Source: an uncultured Lachnospiraceae bacterium
GTDB taxonomy: Bacteria > Bacillota > Clostridia > Lachnospirales > Lachnospiraceae
Direction: 5' to 3'
DNA: 64,000 nt
Assembly (NCBI GenBank): GCA_947174505.1
Contig: CAMWJF010000019.1
Coordinates: 1-64,000 of the forward strand
The notes under the pieces are model-generated. The model did not search any database. It saw only the letters and a list, made by a program, of their open reading frames with translations, and was not told the DNA's origin. Both the position numbers and the translations under genes were made by a program. Each line of letters opens with the position of its first letter. Position 1 is the first letter of the stretch. Of the stretch, positions 24,190-33,741 are shown in pieces.

Positions 24190-25830
24190 ATGATACAGGC
24201 AAATAACGTCACTTTACGCGTAGGAAAAAAAGCCCTCTTTGAGGACGTCAATATCAAATTTACCGAAGGCAACTGTTACGGACTGATCGGCGCGAACGGC
24301 GCGGGCAAATCCACCTTTTTAAAGATTCTCTCAGGCGTTCTGGAGACCACAAACGGCGATGTTTCCATTACCCCCGGGCAGCGTCTCTCCGTTCTGGAGC
24401 AGGATCACTTTAAATACGACGCCTATTCAGTTATGGATACGGTCATTATGGGAAATGAGCGGCTCTACCAGATCATGAAGGAGAAGGACGCCATTTACGC
24501 CAAGGAGGATTTCTCCGACGAGGACGGCATCCGCGCCAGCGAGCTGGAGGCGGAATTCGCGGAGATGGACGGCTGGGACGCGGAATCCAACGCCGCCATG
24601 CTCTTGAACGGTCTGGGCATCGAGACGGATCTGCACTACAGCCAGATGGCAGACTTAAACGGTAATGAGAAGGTCAAGGTGCTTTTGGCCAAGGCGCTTT
24701 TCGGCAATCCGGATATCCTTCTTCTGGACGAGCCTACCAACCATCTGGACCTGGATGCCATCGCCTGGCTGGAAGAGTTTTTAATCAACTTTGACAACAC
24801 GGTGATCGTGGTTTCCCATGACCGTTACTTCCTTAATAAAGTCTGCACACACACGGCGGACATCGACTACGGCAAAATCCAGCTCTATGCGGGCAACTAT
24901 GATTTCTGGTATGAATCCAGCCAGCTGATCATCAAGCAGCGCAAGGAGGCCAACAAAAAGAAAGAGGAACAGATCAAGGAGCTGCAGGAATTTATCTCCC
25001 GCTTCTCCGCCAACGCAAGTAAATCCAAGCAGGCGACTTCCAGAAAGCGCGCGCTTGAAAAAATCGAGCTGGACGATATCCGTCCTTCCAGCCGTAAGTA
25101 TCCTTACATTGATTTCCGGCCCGAGCGCGAGATCGGCAACGAAGTGCTCACCGTGGAGGGCTTAAGCAAATCCATAAACGGCGAAAAGGTACTGGACAAT
25201 ATTTCCTTTATCGTGGGACATGACGATAAAATTGCGCTTGTGGGCGGCAACGAGCTGGCGAAAACCACGCTGCTCCAGATTTTAACTGGGGAGATGGAGC
25301 CGGACGAAGGCACCTACAAGTGGGGCGTCACTACTTCCCAGGCCTATTTCCCGAAGGACAACACGGCGGAGTTCGACAACGACTACACCATCACCGACTG
25401 GCTCATGGGCTACTCTCCCGTGAAGGACGTGACCTATGTGCGCGGCTTTCTCGGACGTATGCTCTTTGCGGGCGAGGACGGCGTGAAAAGGGTGAAAGTG
25501 CTCTCCGGCGGAGAAAAGGTGCGGTGCCTCCTCTCTAAAATGATGATAAGCGGCGCAAACTGCCTGCTCTTCGACGAGCCTACGAACCATCTTGACATGG
25601 AGGCGATCACCGCCTTAAATGAAGGCATGAAAAAATTCAAGGGCGTGGAGATTTTCTCCTGCCACGACCATCAGGTGGTGCAGACCACAGCCAACCGCAT
25701 TATGGAAATCCTGCCGGACGGCACGCTGATCGATAAGATCACCACCTATGACGAATATCTGGAAAGCGATGAGATGGCGAGAAAGCGTACGGTTTACACG
25801 AGTACCGCCAGTGAGGAAGAGGACGTCTGA
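24190..25830 (+). CDS. ABC-F family ATPase, YkpA/YbiT type
   Basis: A soluble twin-ATPase protein of 546 residues without membrane segments; the family acts on ribosomes. The first ATPase has Walker A GANGAGKSTFLKIL, a changed signature (LNGNEKVKVLL) and LLLDEPTNHLDLDAI. A charged linker (KQRKEANKKKEEQIKELQ) follows. The second ATPase has a degenerate Walker A (GGNELAKTTLLQIL) but intact LSGGEKVRCLLS and LLFDEPTNHLDMEAI. I recall the same deviations in Bacillus YkpA, so they are a subfamily trait rather than damage. The ATG at 24190 has GAGG 7 nt upstream. The PHP gene begins 2 nt after its stop. Confidence 0.93.
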   Translation: MIQANNVTLRVGKKALFEDVNIKFTEGNCYGLIGANGAGKSTFLKILSGVLETTNGDVSITPGQRLSVLEQDHFKYDAYSVMDTVIMGNERLYQIMKEKDAIYAKEDFSDEDGIRASELEAEFAEMDGWDAESNAAMLLNGLGIETDLHYSQMADLNGNEKVKVLLAKALFGNPDILLLDEPTNHLDLDAIAWLEEFLINFDNTVIVVSHDRYFLNKVCTHTADIDYGKIQLYAGNYDFWYESSQLIIKQRKEANKKKEEQIKELQEFISRFSANASKSKQATSRKRALEKIELDDIRPSSRKYPYIDFRPEREIGNEVLTVEGLSKSINGEKVLDNISFIVGHDDKIALVGGNELAKTTLLQILTGEMEPDEGTYKWGVTTSQAYFPKDNTAEFDNDYTITDWLMGYSPVKDVTYVRGFLGRMLFAGEDGVKRVKVLSGGEKVRCLLSKMMISGANCLLFDEPTNHLDMEAITALNEGMKKFKGVEIFSCHDHQVVQTTANRIMEILPDGTLIDKITTYDEYLESDEMARKRTVYTSTASEEEDV

Positions 25831-25832
25831 GC

Positions 25833-26702
25833 ATGAGAGCCATTGACCTGCACACCCACACCTCCAAATCGGACGGCAGCTACACGCCAACGGAGCTGGT
25901 AGATTATGCCGTGGAGAAAAATCTGGCTGCCTTAGCCATCACGGACCACGACAGCATAGAGGGGCTTGATGAGGCGGTGGCTCATGCGGCTGCCCTAAAG
26001 GAGCGCGGCCTTCCCTCCGTGGAGGTGATTCCGGGAATCGAGTTCTCCACGAAATACGAAAAGCGGGACGTACACATTGTCGGGCTTTATATCTCCTATA
26101 AGAAAGAATCGTTCCGGGACGCGCTTTGCAGCTTCGTAAACTCCCGCGTCAGCCGCAACAGGAAAATGTGCGAAAACCTGCAGGGCGCAGGCATAGATAT
26201 CACCTACGAAAAACTGCTTGCCATGTATCCCGGCGCGGTGATCACCAGAGCGCATTACGCCTCCTACCTGTTAGCGCACGGTTATGTGAAAAGCCGGCAG
26301 GACGCGTTTGCCAGATACCTCGGCGACCATACGAAATACTTTGTGCCGCGGGAGAAGGTAACGCCCTCCCAGGCGGTAGAACTGATCTTAAAGGCGGACG
26401 GCGTTCCCATTCTGGCGCATCCGCCCCTCTATCATATGGGAAACGACCGGCTGGAAGCCCTGGTCGCCTTCCTGAAAGCGGACGGGCTTATGGGCATCGA
26501 GGTATTCTACAGCACTTACAGCAATCAGGATACGCGGGATATGCAGAGACTGGCGGATAAATATGAGCTGCTTGTAAGCGGCGGCTCCGATTTTCACGGG
26601 GCCAATAAGCCGGGGCTGGATCTGGGCTGCGGCTACGGCAGACTGTATGTTCCCGAAGATGCGCTTTTCAAGATCAAGGCGGCTCTTGCCCGCGGCATAT
26701 AG
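25833..26702 (+). CDS. PHP-domain metal-dependent phosphoesterase (TrpH/RNase AM-like)
   Basis: A 289-residue protein of the polymerase and histidinol phosphatase fold. Metal-ligand motifs are DLHTHTSKSDG at the N-terminus, ITDHDS, the histidines around PILAHPP and the C-terminal GGSDFHG. Relatives hydrolyse 3',5'-nucleoside bisphosphates or short RNA ends. It begins 2 nt after the ABC-F stop, so the two are translationally coupled. The substrate is inferred from the family only. Confidence 0.9.
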   Translation: MRAIDLHTHTSKSDGSYTPTELVDYAVEKNLAALAITDHDSIEGLDEAVAHAAALKERGLPSVEVIPGIEFSTKYEKRDVHIVGLYISYKKESFRDALCSFVNSRVSRNRKMCENLQGAGIDITYEKLLAMYPGAVITRAHYASYLLAHGYVKSRQDAFARYLGDHTKYFVPREKVTPSQAVELILKADGVPILAHPPLYHMGNDRLEALVAFLKADGLMGIEVFYSTYSNQDTRDMQRLADKYELLVSGGSDFHGANKPGLDLGCGYGRLYVPEDALFKIKAALARGI

Positions 26703-26764
26703 GGAACCGCGCCATTTCCATTTTCACAGTATAAATGACACTTGTCACAAAATGAGGTACGCCC

Positions 26765-27583
26765 ATGAAAATGCTATTCACGGATTTAGACAATACGCTC
26801 TTAAATAACCAGAGTCAGGTTTCCCCGGAGACCAGGGCTTTTCTGGATGAATTTCTGGCAGGCGGCAACCGGCTGGTGCTCTCCTCCGGCCGTCCCTTCC
26901 TGAGCGTGATGGAAGTGAAGGAGCTGGCCGGGTTACATCAGCCCGGCATCTTTTTAAGCTGCTCAAACGGCACCCGTGTCTACGACTGCGACAGGAAACG
27001 CACCATCAGAAAATTCGGCCTGCCCTTCTCCTACGTCTCCTATTTACAGGAGCAGGCAAAGGCCCTCTCCCTCCATATCCAGACTTACCTTGACAGCGAC
27101 ACTGACGACGCCATCGTATCCCCCGCGGACGACGAGGAAATCCGGTATTACCGGCAAAAGATCCATCTGCCTCTGGTGGTCTCCGAAAATCTCCGCGACG
27201 CCCTTACGGATGAGCCTTGTAAAATGCTTGCTATTAGCTTACATAACTTTGATCTGCTGGAAACTTTCAGACGAAACATTGCGGAGTGGGCCGAAGGCAA
27301 AGTCCGCACCATCTATTCCAGCGACAAATATCTGGAGCTTTTCGACTGGAATGGGGGCAAGGGCAGCTCACTTCTCTTTCTCTGCGATTATCTGGGGATT
27401 CCCGTCTCCGACACCTATGCCGCCGGGGATGCGGACAACGATATCTCCATGCTGGATGCGGCAGGCTGCGGCATCGCCATGAAAAACGCCACGGACAAAG
27501 TAAAAGCCCACGCCGACGTCGTCACAGACCTTGACAACGACCAGAATGGGCTCGCCGATATGATGCGCAAACTACTAAAATGA
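26765..27583 (+). CDS. Cof-type HAD-superfamily hydrolase
   Basis: A 272-residue phosphatase of the HAD IIB group. Motif I is DLDNTLLN (nucleophile and acid/base Asp), motif II is LSSGRP and motif IV is GDADNDISML. The cap domain between motifs II and III fits the Cof type. Such enzymes dephosphorylate sugar phosphates and cofactors; the substrate cannot be read from sequence. It follows the PHP gene by 62 nt, with a GAGG site before ATG and a TGACA-CT-TGTCA palindrome (26736-26747) in the spacer. Confidence 0.9.
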   Translation: MKMLFTDLDNTLLNNQSQVSPETRAFLDEFLAGGNRLVLSSGRPFLSVMEVKELAGLHQPGIFLSCSNGTRVYDCDRKRTIRKFGLPFSYVSYLQEQAKALSLHIQTYLDSDTDDAIVSPADDEEIRYYRQKIHLPLVVSENLRDALTDEPCKMLAISLHNFDLLETFRRNIAEWAEGKVRTIYSSDKYLELFDWNGGKGSSLLFLCDYLGIPVSDTYAAGDADNDISMLDAAGCGIAMKNATDKVKAHADVVTDLDNDQNGLADMMRKLLK

Positions 27584-27587
27584 TAAA

Positions 27588-27662
27588 AATCGAGCGCCCG
27601 CGCGCTCGATTCAGAGAATGCTCCGCATTCTCCCAAGTGAGCATTAGAACTTCTTTTCACTC
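27588..27662. repeat. Three-hairpin repeat cluster between convergent genes
   Basis: Hairpin a (27588-27611) pairs AATCGAGCG with CGCTCGATT. Hairpin b (27614-27632) pairs GAGAATGC with GCATTCTC. Hairpin c (27635-27662) is a short AGTGA/TCACT form of the gene-end repeat and retains AGAACTTCTT. The last overlaps the stop codon of the minus-strand gene at 27657. It sits between two convergent genes and could act on both transcripts. Confidence 0.75.
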
Positions 27663-27911
27663 TATGATAAGATATCTGCCGTCACCGATTTCAAACACTT
27701 CATCGGCCTCCAGAATCCCTTCCTCGTCGGCGCCCTCCATATCTACGCCCTCTTCCTCGAAAAATTCCCATACCTCCCTGACGGAATCCACCACAACCGC
27801 CATACACTCCTCCAAGAAGTTCTCCGCCTCCTCGTAGGTTTCCGCCACCTTCTCAGGATAAAGCTGTAACTGATTCTCCAAAAAGCACTGTACTGTTTTC
27901 TCGTCAAACAC
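27657..27911 (-). CDS. Small acidic conserved protein of unknown function
   Basis: An 84-residue acidic protein without signal peptide or membrane segment. It is rich in Glu and Asp (EEAENFLEECMAVVVDSV, EFFEEEGVDMEG) and ends in a short beta-like stretch (VFEIGDGRYLIIE). The start is GTG with AAAGGAGG upstream. It follows maf and is last in the minus-strand run from pheA. I do not know its function. Confidence 0.7.
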   Translation of the reverse strand: MFDEKTVQCFLENQLQLYPEKVAETYEEAENFLEECMAVVVDSVREVWEFFEEEGVDMEGADEEGILEADEVFEIGDGRYLIIE

Positions 27912-27977
27912 AGATCTTCCCTCCTTTTTCCTGTAGTTTACATAACTTTCCTATCCGTACCGGATACAGAACGCACT

Positions 27978-28565
27978 TTAAAGCAGCCCCCTCTTTTTCA
28001 GCTCCTGACAGAGCCGCCCCACCGGCAGTCCCACGACATTGTTATAATCCCCGCATATTCCCTGAATATGCGCCGCACAAAGTCCCTGGATCGCATACGC
28101 GCCCGCCTTGTCCATGGGTTCCCCGCTGTCCACATATCTCTGGATTTCCTCATCGGTCATGGCATACATGGTCACATCCGTACACTCTGAAAAAGTTGCG
28201 TACATAGGCTGCATATCCCTATATTTCCACGCAAGGGTGACGCCGGTGTAAACCTGATGGCTGCCGCCCTGCAGATCCTTCAGCATGCGCGCCGCATCCT
28301 CCTTGTCCGCGGGCTTACCGAGGATTTTTCCCCAAGCCGAAACCACTGTATCCGCGCCGATCACGACAAAATCCTCTTTCCCCTCCCCGGCAAGCCTGCC
28401 GCAGACGTCCACAGCCTTCTGGTAGGACAGCTCCTCCACCACCTCGTCCGGCTTCTCTTTTGTGATCTTCTCCTCCACCGTGCCCGGCACAACCTTAAAG
28501 GAAATGCCCACCTGTTTCAAAAGCTCCTTCCGTCTCGGCGACGCCGAGGCCAGATATATTTTCAT
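27978..28565 (-). CDS. maf: Maf-family nucleoside triphosphate pyrophosphatase
   Basis: Hydrolyses non-canonical or modified nucleoside triphosphates to monophosphates. The 195 residues match the family length. The N-terminal motif ASASPRRKELL and the catalytic region VIGADTVVS are intact. The ATG at 28565 has GGAAGG just upstream. The frame stays open to 28616, but that part runs through the gene-end repeat hairpin, so the longer version is rejected. It lies downstream of ppk. Confidence 0.93.
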   Translation of the reverse strand: MKIYLASASPRRKELLKQVGISFKVVPGTVEEKITKEKPDEVVEELSYQKAVDVCGRLAGEGKEDFVVIGADTVVSAWGKILGKPADKEDAARMLKDLQGGSHQVYTGVTLAWKYRDMQPMYATFSECTDVTMYAMTDEEIQRYVDSGEPMDKAGAYAIQGLCAAHIQGICGDYNNVVGLPVGRLCQELKKRGLL

Positions 28566-28595
28566 AATCCTTCCGTTCCTTTCGCGCTTTTCACA

Positions 28596-28688
28596 GAGAA
28601 TGCCGCTTTTTGGCATTCTCTTAAGTGAGACTTAGAACATCTTCGCGAAACAGCCTCTGCTGTGAGCGATTAGATATTCTTCTCACTT
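28596..28688. repeat. Two-hairpin repeat overlapping the end of ppk
   Basis: Hairpin 1 (28596-28620) pairs GAGAATGCC with GGCATTCTC. Hairpin 2 (28623-28688) has the outer stem AAGTGAGA/TTCTCACTT, then TCGC/GCGA and ACAGC/GCTGT. The ppk stop is at 28670-28672, so the last codons of ppk lie inside the right arm. Confidence 0.8.
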
Positions 28689-30814
28689 TGGTTGTGGTGC
28701 ATTTTCGGAATAAAGACCCGCTTGTGCACGGTTCCGGCCTTCTCCTTCGCCGCCGCCTTTGCCGCCTGGCAGAAAGCAAGCTGGGCATTGTACACCTCTT
28801 TCCCCCGCTTATCCACCTTCACATAACTGCCGTCGGGCTGCAGCACCGAAGCCTTCACCGAGTCCTTAAGCTGGCTTTCCAGAATGGTTTTCAGCTTTTC
28901 CTGCAAGGCCGGTTTTTCAATGGGGAAGAGAATTTCCACCCTGCGCTCTAAGTTTCTCGGCATCCAGTCCGCGCTGGCGCAGTAGTATTCCGGCCTGCCG
29001 TCGTTTTCAAAGTAAAAGATACGGGCATGTTCCAGAAAATTCCCGACAATGGAGCGGACCGTAATGTTTTCGCTGACGCCCTCTATCCCCACACGCAGGC
29101 AGCAGATGCCCCGGATAATCAGATCAATCTTTACCCCCGCCGCGCTTGCCTTGTAAAGCGCCTCGATCACATCCTTATCGCAGAGCGCGTTCATCTTGGC
29201 AATGATTCTGGCAGGCCGCCCCGACTCGGCATGGGCTTTCTCCCTGGCAATCAGGTGGATAAATCTGTCCTTCAGCCAATGGGGCGCCAGGGAAAGCCTG
29301 TTCCAGCTCCTCGGCTCCGAATAGCCCGAAAGCATATTAAACACCGCCGTAGCGTCCTCCCCGATCATCTCCGAGCAGGTAAAATAACCGATATCCGTGT
29401 ACAGCTTCGCCGTGGAATCGTTATAGTTGCCTGTCCCCAGATGGACATAGCGGCGGATGCCGTTCTCCTCTCTTCTTACAACAAGCGTTATTTTGCTGTG
29501 CGTCTTAAGCCCCACCAGACCGTAAATCACATGACAGCCCGCCTTCTCCAGCTTTTTCGCCCAGACGATGTTATTTTCCTCGTCAAATCTCGCTTTCAGC
29601 TCCACAAGCACGGAAACCTGTTTGCCGTTTTCCGCCGCCTGCTCCAAAGCCGCTATAATGGGGGAATTGCCGCTGACGCGGTAAAGCGTCTGCTTGATGG
29701 CCAAAACCTCCGGGTCTCTGGCCGCCTGCCTGATAAACCTTACCACCGGCTCAAAGCTCTGGTAGGGGTGGTGCATCAGGATATCGCCCTCCCTGATCTT
29801 TTCAAACACATCCGCATCCTCCGAAAGCTCCGGCACGGTCTGGGGCGGAAGATAGCTGTGTTCCTTCAGATGGTCAAATCCCTCCATCCCGTAGAGCTTC
29901 ATCAGAAAGGTAAGGTCTAACGGCCCGCTGATGGCATAAATGTCTTCCTTCGGGATTGCCAGCTCCTCACGGATCAGCCTGAGGAGGCGGCTGTCGATTC
30001 CCTCCTCCACCTCCAGGCGGATCACCTGTCCCCACTGTCTCTTTTTGAGCTGCTTCTCAATCTCCTGTAACAGATCCTCCGCCTCTTCCTCCTCAATGGT
30101 CAGATCCGCATTCCGCATGATCCGGAAAGGGTAGGTACAGACAATATCGTAGTTTAAGAAAAGCTTGTGTATGTTGCGCTCAATCACTTCCTCCAGAAGA
30201 ATCAGCTTTCTCCCCTCCTCCGAGGGAATTTCCACCAGACGGGAAAGGACGCTGGGCACCTGCACGGTGGCAAATTCCAGCTCCCCGCCGCCGTTTTTCT
30301 TCGTCATCAAAGCCCCCAGATTCAGGGACTTATTGCGGATCAGCGGAAAGGGTCTTGAGGAATCCACCGCCATAGGGGTGAGCACCGGATAGACATTGTC
30401 CGTAAAATAGCTGTCCACATAGGCCGCCTCCCCCTTCGTCAGGTCCTCATGGTGGGTAATAATGCGGAACCCGTTCGCCGAAAGCTGCGGCAGAAGGGAA
30501 CGGTTGTAGGTATGGTACTGCTGGTTCACAAGCTGATGGGTCTTTTCGTTCACCCGCACAAGCTGCTCCACAGCCGTCATTCCCGCAATGTCCCGCTTCT
30601 TGTAGCCCGCGTTCACCATATCCTTAAGGGACGCCACCCGCACCATGAAAAACTCGTCCAGATTGGACGCTGTGATGCTTAAAAATTTCAGCCGCTCAAA
30701 CAGCGGCAGCTGCTTATCCCTCGCCTCCGCAAGCACTCTCTCATTAAACAGCAGCCAGCTCAGCTCCCTGTTTGTATAATACGCTTCATCCGAAAAAACT
30801 TTTCCCTGCGCCAT
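28670..30814 (-). CDS. ppk1: Polyphosphate kinase 1
   Basis: Reversibly transfers the gamma phosphate of ATP to polyphosphate. The 714 residues match PPK1. The N-terminal domain starts with YYTNRELSWLLFNERVL. The catalytic core has the phosphohistidine region GLKTHSKITLVV and the second histidine in FLEHARIFYF. The ATG at 30814 has AAGGAGG 9 nt upstream. The final residues SEKNI come from the repeat at 28596-28688. The gene lies 35 nt after the exopolyphosphatase gene, so synthesis and breakdown of polyphosphate are encoded together. Confidence 0.96.
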   Translation of the reverse strand: MAQGKVFSDEAYYTNRELSWLLFNERVLAEARDKQLPLFERLKFLSITASNLDEFFMVRVASLKDMVNAGYKKRDIAGMTAVEQLVRVNEKTHQLVNQQYHTYNRSLLPQLSANGFRIITHHEDLTKGEAAYVDSYFTDNVYPVLTPMAVDSSRPFPLIRNKSLNLGALMTKKNGGGELEFATVQVPSVLSRLVEIPSEEGRKLILLEEVIERNIHKLFLNYDIVCTYPFRIMRNADLTIEEEEAEDLLQEIEKQLKKRQWGQVIRLEVEEGIDSRLLRLIREELAIPKEDIYAISGPLDLTFLMKLYGMEGFDHLKEHSYLPPQTVPELSEDADVFEKIREGDILMHHPYQSFEPVVRFIRQAARDPEVLAIKQTLYRVSGNSPIIAALEQAAENGKQVSVLVELKARFDEENNIVWAKKLEKAGCHVIYGLVGLKTHSKITLVVRREENGIRRYVHLGTGNYNDSTAKLYTDIGYFTCSEMIGEDATAVFNMLSGYSEPRSWNRLSLAPHWLKDRFIHLIAREKAHAESGRPARIIAKMNALCDKDVIEALYKASAAGVKIDLIIRGICCLRVGIEGVSENITVRSIVGNFLEHARIFYFENDGRPEYYCASADWMPRNLERRVEILFPIEKPALQEKLKTILESQLKDSVKASVLQPDGSYVKVDKRGKEVYNAQLAFCQAAKAAAKEKAGTVHKRVFIPKMHHNQSEKNI

Positions 30815-30849
30815 ATCCCATGGCCTCCTTCTATTACACATGTTATTTA

Positions 30850-32379
30850 TTATCGGCCGCGCTGCCGGATTACCGGGCGGATGCTGTAAACCTCCTCGAA
30901 GAAGCCGGAACGTTTCGTAAACAGCCCCTTCTCCAGCGTGATATCCACCGACTCCTCCACGGTAATGACAAGCTCCCGCTCCTTCAGCACCGCCTTTACA
31001 TCCTTAAACTTCTGCTTATGGCTGCGGTCCAGCCCGTTGGCAACCTTCAGTATGGCCGTCAGCTTCGCGATCCTCAGATAATCGTCCCTGTCAATGGTGC
31101 TGTTTCCACTCATCGCCTGCCAATAGTCAAAATCCATGTGATTATACTTCACCACATTCGCCACGATCTCCCGCTCCGTATGGGAGAGGCCGATGATCTC
31201 CGTGGACATGATAATATTGTAGGAGCATTCGCCCAGATTCACCAGACTGATATACTTGCCGCAGTCATGTAAAAGCGTGGCAATCCGCAAAAGCAGCCGC
31301 TCCCGTTTCCCCAAGCCGTGCACCTTCTTCATGCTGTCAAAGATAGTCAGCGCGATCTTTTCCAGCGTCTCGCCCCTGCGCCTGCTGCCCATATACCGTT
31401 TGCTTATGTTCTGTGCACAGGCAATAATATCCTGCTCGAAATCATGCTCTTCCCTGATGATCTTATGCTTCTCCGCATATTCGTATGCCATGCCGTCGCA
31501 TAGCGTCACACCCGGCGCCCAGATCATCTTGGCGCCCATCATCTTGGCGATCCGGTTGATCAGGATACCCGAAATATAGAGAAGAGGAATGTTTTCCTCC
31601 GGCACGTCCAGCGCCTTAGCCGCCTGCTGGTTCGACTTGGAGCGGATCCGTTCCAGAAACCGCTCCACGGCAGGCGCTTCCACACTGCTCTCCTCCAATT
31701 CCAAAACGTTCTTCCCGACAATGGCGGAAATATAGTCGTCCACCACAATAATATTTTCAATCTGCCCGTCCTTCAGATACAGTTTTTTGAAGAGCATAAT
31801 CTGGGAACTTACCATCTCATCCAGAATCACCTCGTACTGTCTGGGGCTGATATTCAGCCGTCCAAGCTGATCCTGCAGCCGCAGCACGCCCAGACGCATA
31901 TTCTGGGTTGTAACGAGCGTATCCTTGTCAAAGAGGGAAATCTGGATGCTGCCGCCGCCGATATCCACAATCGCCGTTCCCTTTTCCACGATCTTATGGA
32001 AACGCCCTCTGGAGGCAATGGCCTTGTAATTCAGGAAACGCTGTTCCGAATTGCTGAGCACCTCGATGCGGATGCCCGTGCGCTGGGCGATCTGGTCCAG
32101 AACGATCATGGTGTTTTCCGTCTCCCTGATTGCGCTGGTGCCGTAGGCGGTGTAATCGTCCACCCGGTAGCTTTTCATAATGTCGTTGTAGTCCCGCAGC
32201 ACCCGGGAAAGCTCGTCCACACGGTCATAGCTGATCTTTCCCGTGGCAAAAGTATCCGTCCCCAGATCAATCCGGTGCCTGATATGGTCGATCTCACGCA
32301 GACCGCTTTTAGAAGAAATTTCAAATATTTTCATGCCGAGCTCATAGGAGCCGACGTCTATCGCCGCAAATGTTTTCAT
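30850..32379 (-). CDS. ppx: Exopolyphosphatase (Ppx/GppA) with C-terminal HD domain
   Basis: Releases phosphate from polyphosphate ends or acts on pppGpp. The N-terminal ASKHA fold has AAIDVGSYELGMKI, YGTSAIRETEN and VDIGGGSIQISLF. A C-terminal HD-type domain (from about 330) has ATLLHDCGKYISL. The 509 residues fit the long, HD-containing Ppx/GppA form. Its start lies 21 nt after the DUF815 ATPase gene stop; ppk follows 35 nt later. Confidence 0.93.
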   Translation of the reverse strand: MKTFAAIDVGSYELGMKIFEISSKSGLREIDHIRHRIDLGTDTFATGKISYDRVDELSRVLRDYNDIMKSYRVDDYTAYGTSAIRETENTMIVLDQIAQRTGIRIEVLSNSEQRFLNYKAIASRGRFHKIVEKGTAIVDIGGGSIQISLFDKDTLVTTQNMRLGVLRLQDQLGRLNISPRQYEVILDEMVSSQIMLFKKLYLKDGQIENIIVVDDYISAIVGKNVLELEESSVEAPAVERFLERIRSKSNQQAAKALDVPEENIPLLYISGILINRIAKMMGAKMIWAPGVTLCDGMAYEYAEKHKIIREEHDFEQDIIACAQNISKRYMGSRRRGETLEKIALTIFDSMKKVHGLGKRERLLLRIATLLHDCGKYISLVNLGECSYNIIMSTEIIGLSHTEREIVANVVKYNHMDFDYWQAMSGNSTIDRDDYLRIAKLTAILKVANGLDRSHKQKFKDVKAVLKERELVITVEESVDITLEKGLFTKRSGFFEEVYSIRPVIRQRGR

Positions 32380-32400
32380 TTTCCCTTATTTATTCCCCCA

Positions 32401-33696
32401 TCAGATGTTCTTCTCGCTTTTGCCTAGCAGGAAGTCAATGAACTGCTGCGCCGTCCTGCCGGAGAGGCCGCCGTGGGAAAGCTCCCATTTATTCGCCAGA
32501 AGGAACAGGTCTTCATCCGGCGCCTTTATTCCGTTTCTCTCCGCCAGCGTCTTTACGATCTGCTGGAACTGTTTTTTATCCGGCGACCCGAAAAAGATGG
32601 TCACACCGAAGCGGTAAACCAAAGACAGCTTCTCCTGCACCGTGTCTCCCGCATGCATATCCTCATCCCGCCTGTCCGCCTTGTCGCTGTAGTTCTCACG
32701 GATCAGGTGGCGTCTGTTGGAGGTCGCATAAATCAGCACGTTGGCAGGCTTTTTCTCCAGTCCGCCCTCGATCAGCGCCTTTAAGTATTTGTATTCCACC
32801 TCGAAATCCTCGAAGCTCAAATCATCCATATAGATGATAAACTTGTAATTCCGGTTTTTGAGCTGGGCGATCACCGCGTTCAAATCCTGAAACTGATGCT
32901 TGTACAGTTCAATAATACGCAGCCCCTTCTCGTAATATTCGTTGGCGATGGCCTTTACGCAGGAGGATTTTCCCGTGCCGGCGTCCCCGAACAGCAGGCA
33001 GTTGTTTGCGCGCCGCCCCGCCACGAAGGCCTCCGTATTCTCCCGGAGCTTCTGCTTGGGAATCTCGTACCCCACCAGGTCATCCAGATACACATGCGCG
33101 ATATTGCGTATCGGCACAATCGCCGCGCCGTCCTCTGTGTGCTCCACCCGGAACGCCTTGTGCAGTCCCAGATCCCCCACGCCGTACTCCCGGTAAAACT
33201 GGGTGAGCGTGGCTTTCATGGCCCCAGCGTTCTCATTTTTCACGAAATGCTGCGCCAGTGTGCAGATCCTGTCCCGGATCCGCCTGTTGTAGATCTTACT
33301 GTCCGCGGAAGGCCCCTCATAGGCGAGAACCACGGCAAACTCCGGCGCCTTTAGGACCTCCATCATCTCCGTAAAGTCATAATCAAAAAACTCCTTGAAA
33401 ATGGCGATATCATGCAGCACCAGCTCATTGATGCTGCCCTCCACCTCGCCCCGCATCTCGCAGGCACAGCTATAGCTGTTTTCATTGTTCACCAGAAGAT
33501 TTGTCAGATAACAGTGCCAGAGGTTCCCATAAAAGCCGTGATCCGCCGCCTGCTCGGAAAGCCGGTGCATACACCTGTAAAAGAGCGGCCTGGCCCTGCC
33601 GTCCCCGGAGCGGTAATGCTCCATCAGCCAGACCACATCCCGCAGGATATCCCCGTCCGTAAATTCCTTATATATGATCAGTTCCTCTTCACGCAT
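32401..33696 (-). CDS. DUF815-family AAA ATPase
   Basis: A 431-residue ATPase of the DUF815 type. Walker A is LLFGDAGTGKSSCVKAI, Walker B is FIIYMDDLSFED and sensor 1 is YATSNRRHL. The N-terminal helical part lacks a known domain. I take the ATG at 33696, which has GGAGG 10 nt upstream. The last residues (SEKNI) are the same as those of ppk and derive from a half copy of the gene-end repeat. It sits between pheA and ppx; the target is unknown. Confidence 0.9.
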   Translation of the reverse strand: MREEELIIYKEFTDGDILRDVVWLMEHYRSGDGRARPLFYRCMHRLSEQAADHGFYGNLWHCYLTNLLVNNENSYSCACEMRGEVEGSINELVLHDIAIFKEFFDYDFTEMMEVLKAPEFAVVLAYEGPSADSKIYNRRIRDRICTLAQHFVKNENAGAMKATLTQFYREYGVGDLGLHKAFRVEHTEDGAAIVPIRNIAHVYLDDLVGYEIPKQKLRENTEAFVAGRRANNCLLFGDAGTGKSSCVKAIANEYYEKGLRIIELYKHQFQDLNAVIAQLKNRNYKFIIYMDDLSFEDFEVEYKYLKALIEGGLEKKPANVLIYATSNRRHLIRENYSDKADRRDEDMHAGDTVQEKLSLVYRFGVTIFFGSPDKKQFQQIVKTLAERNGIKAPDEDLFLLANKWELSHGGLSGRTAQQFIDFLLGKSEKNI

Positions 33697-33741
33697 TGTG
33701 TTCAACCCTCCAAGCTGGAAGTACTTTTCGCGTTTTGCACG

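Noticed and set aside
24190..25830. Inactivated ABC-F gene because of degenerate motifs
   Set aside because: The second Walker A and first signature deviate, but I recall the same changes in YkpA-type proteins, the frame is full length, and both DEPTNHLD motifs are intact.
28566..28616. Extended N-terminus of Maf
   Set aside because: The extra codons come from the gene-end repeat hairpin. The ATG at 28565 begins the conserved ASASPRR region at the normal distance.
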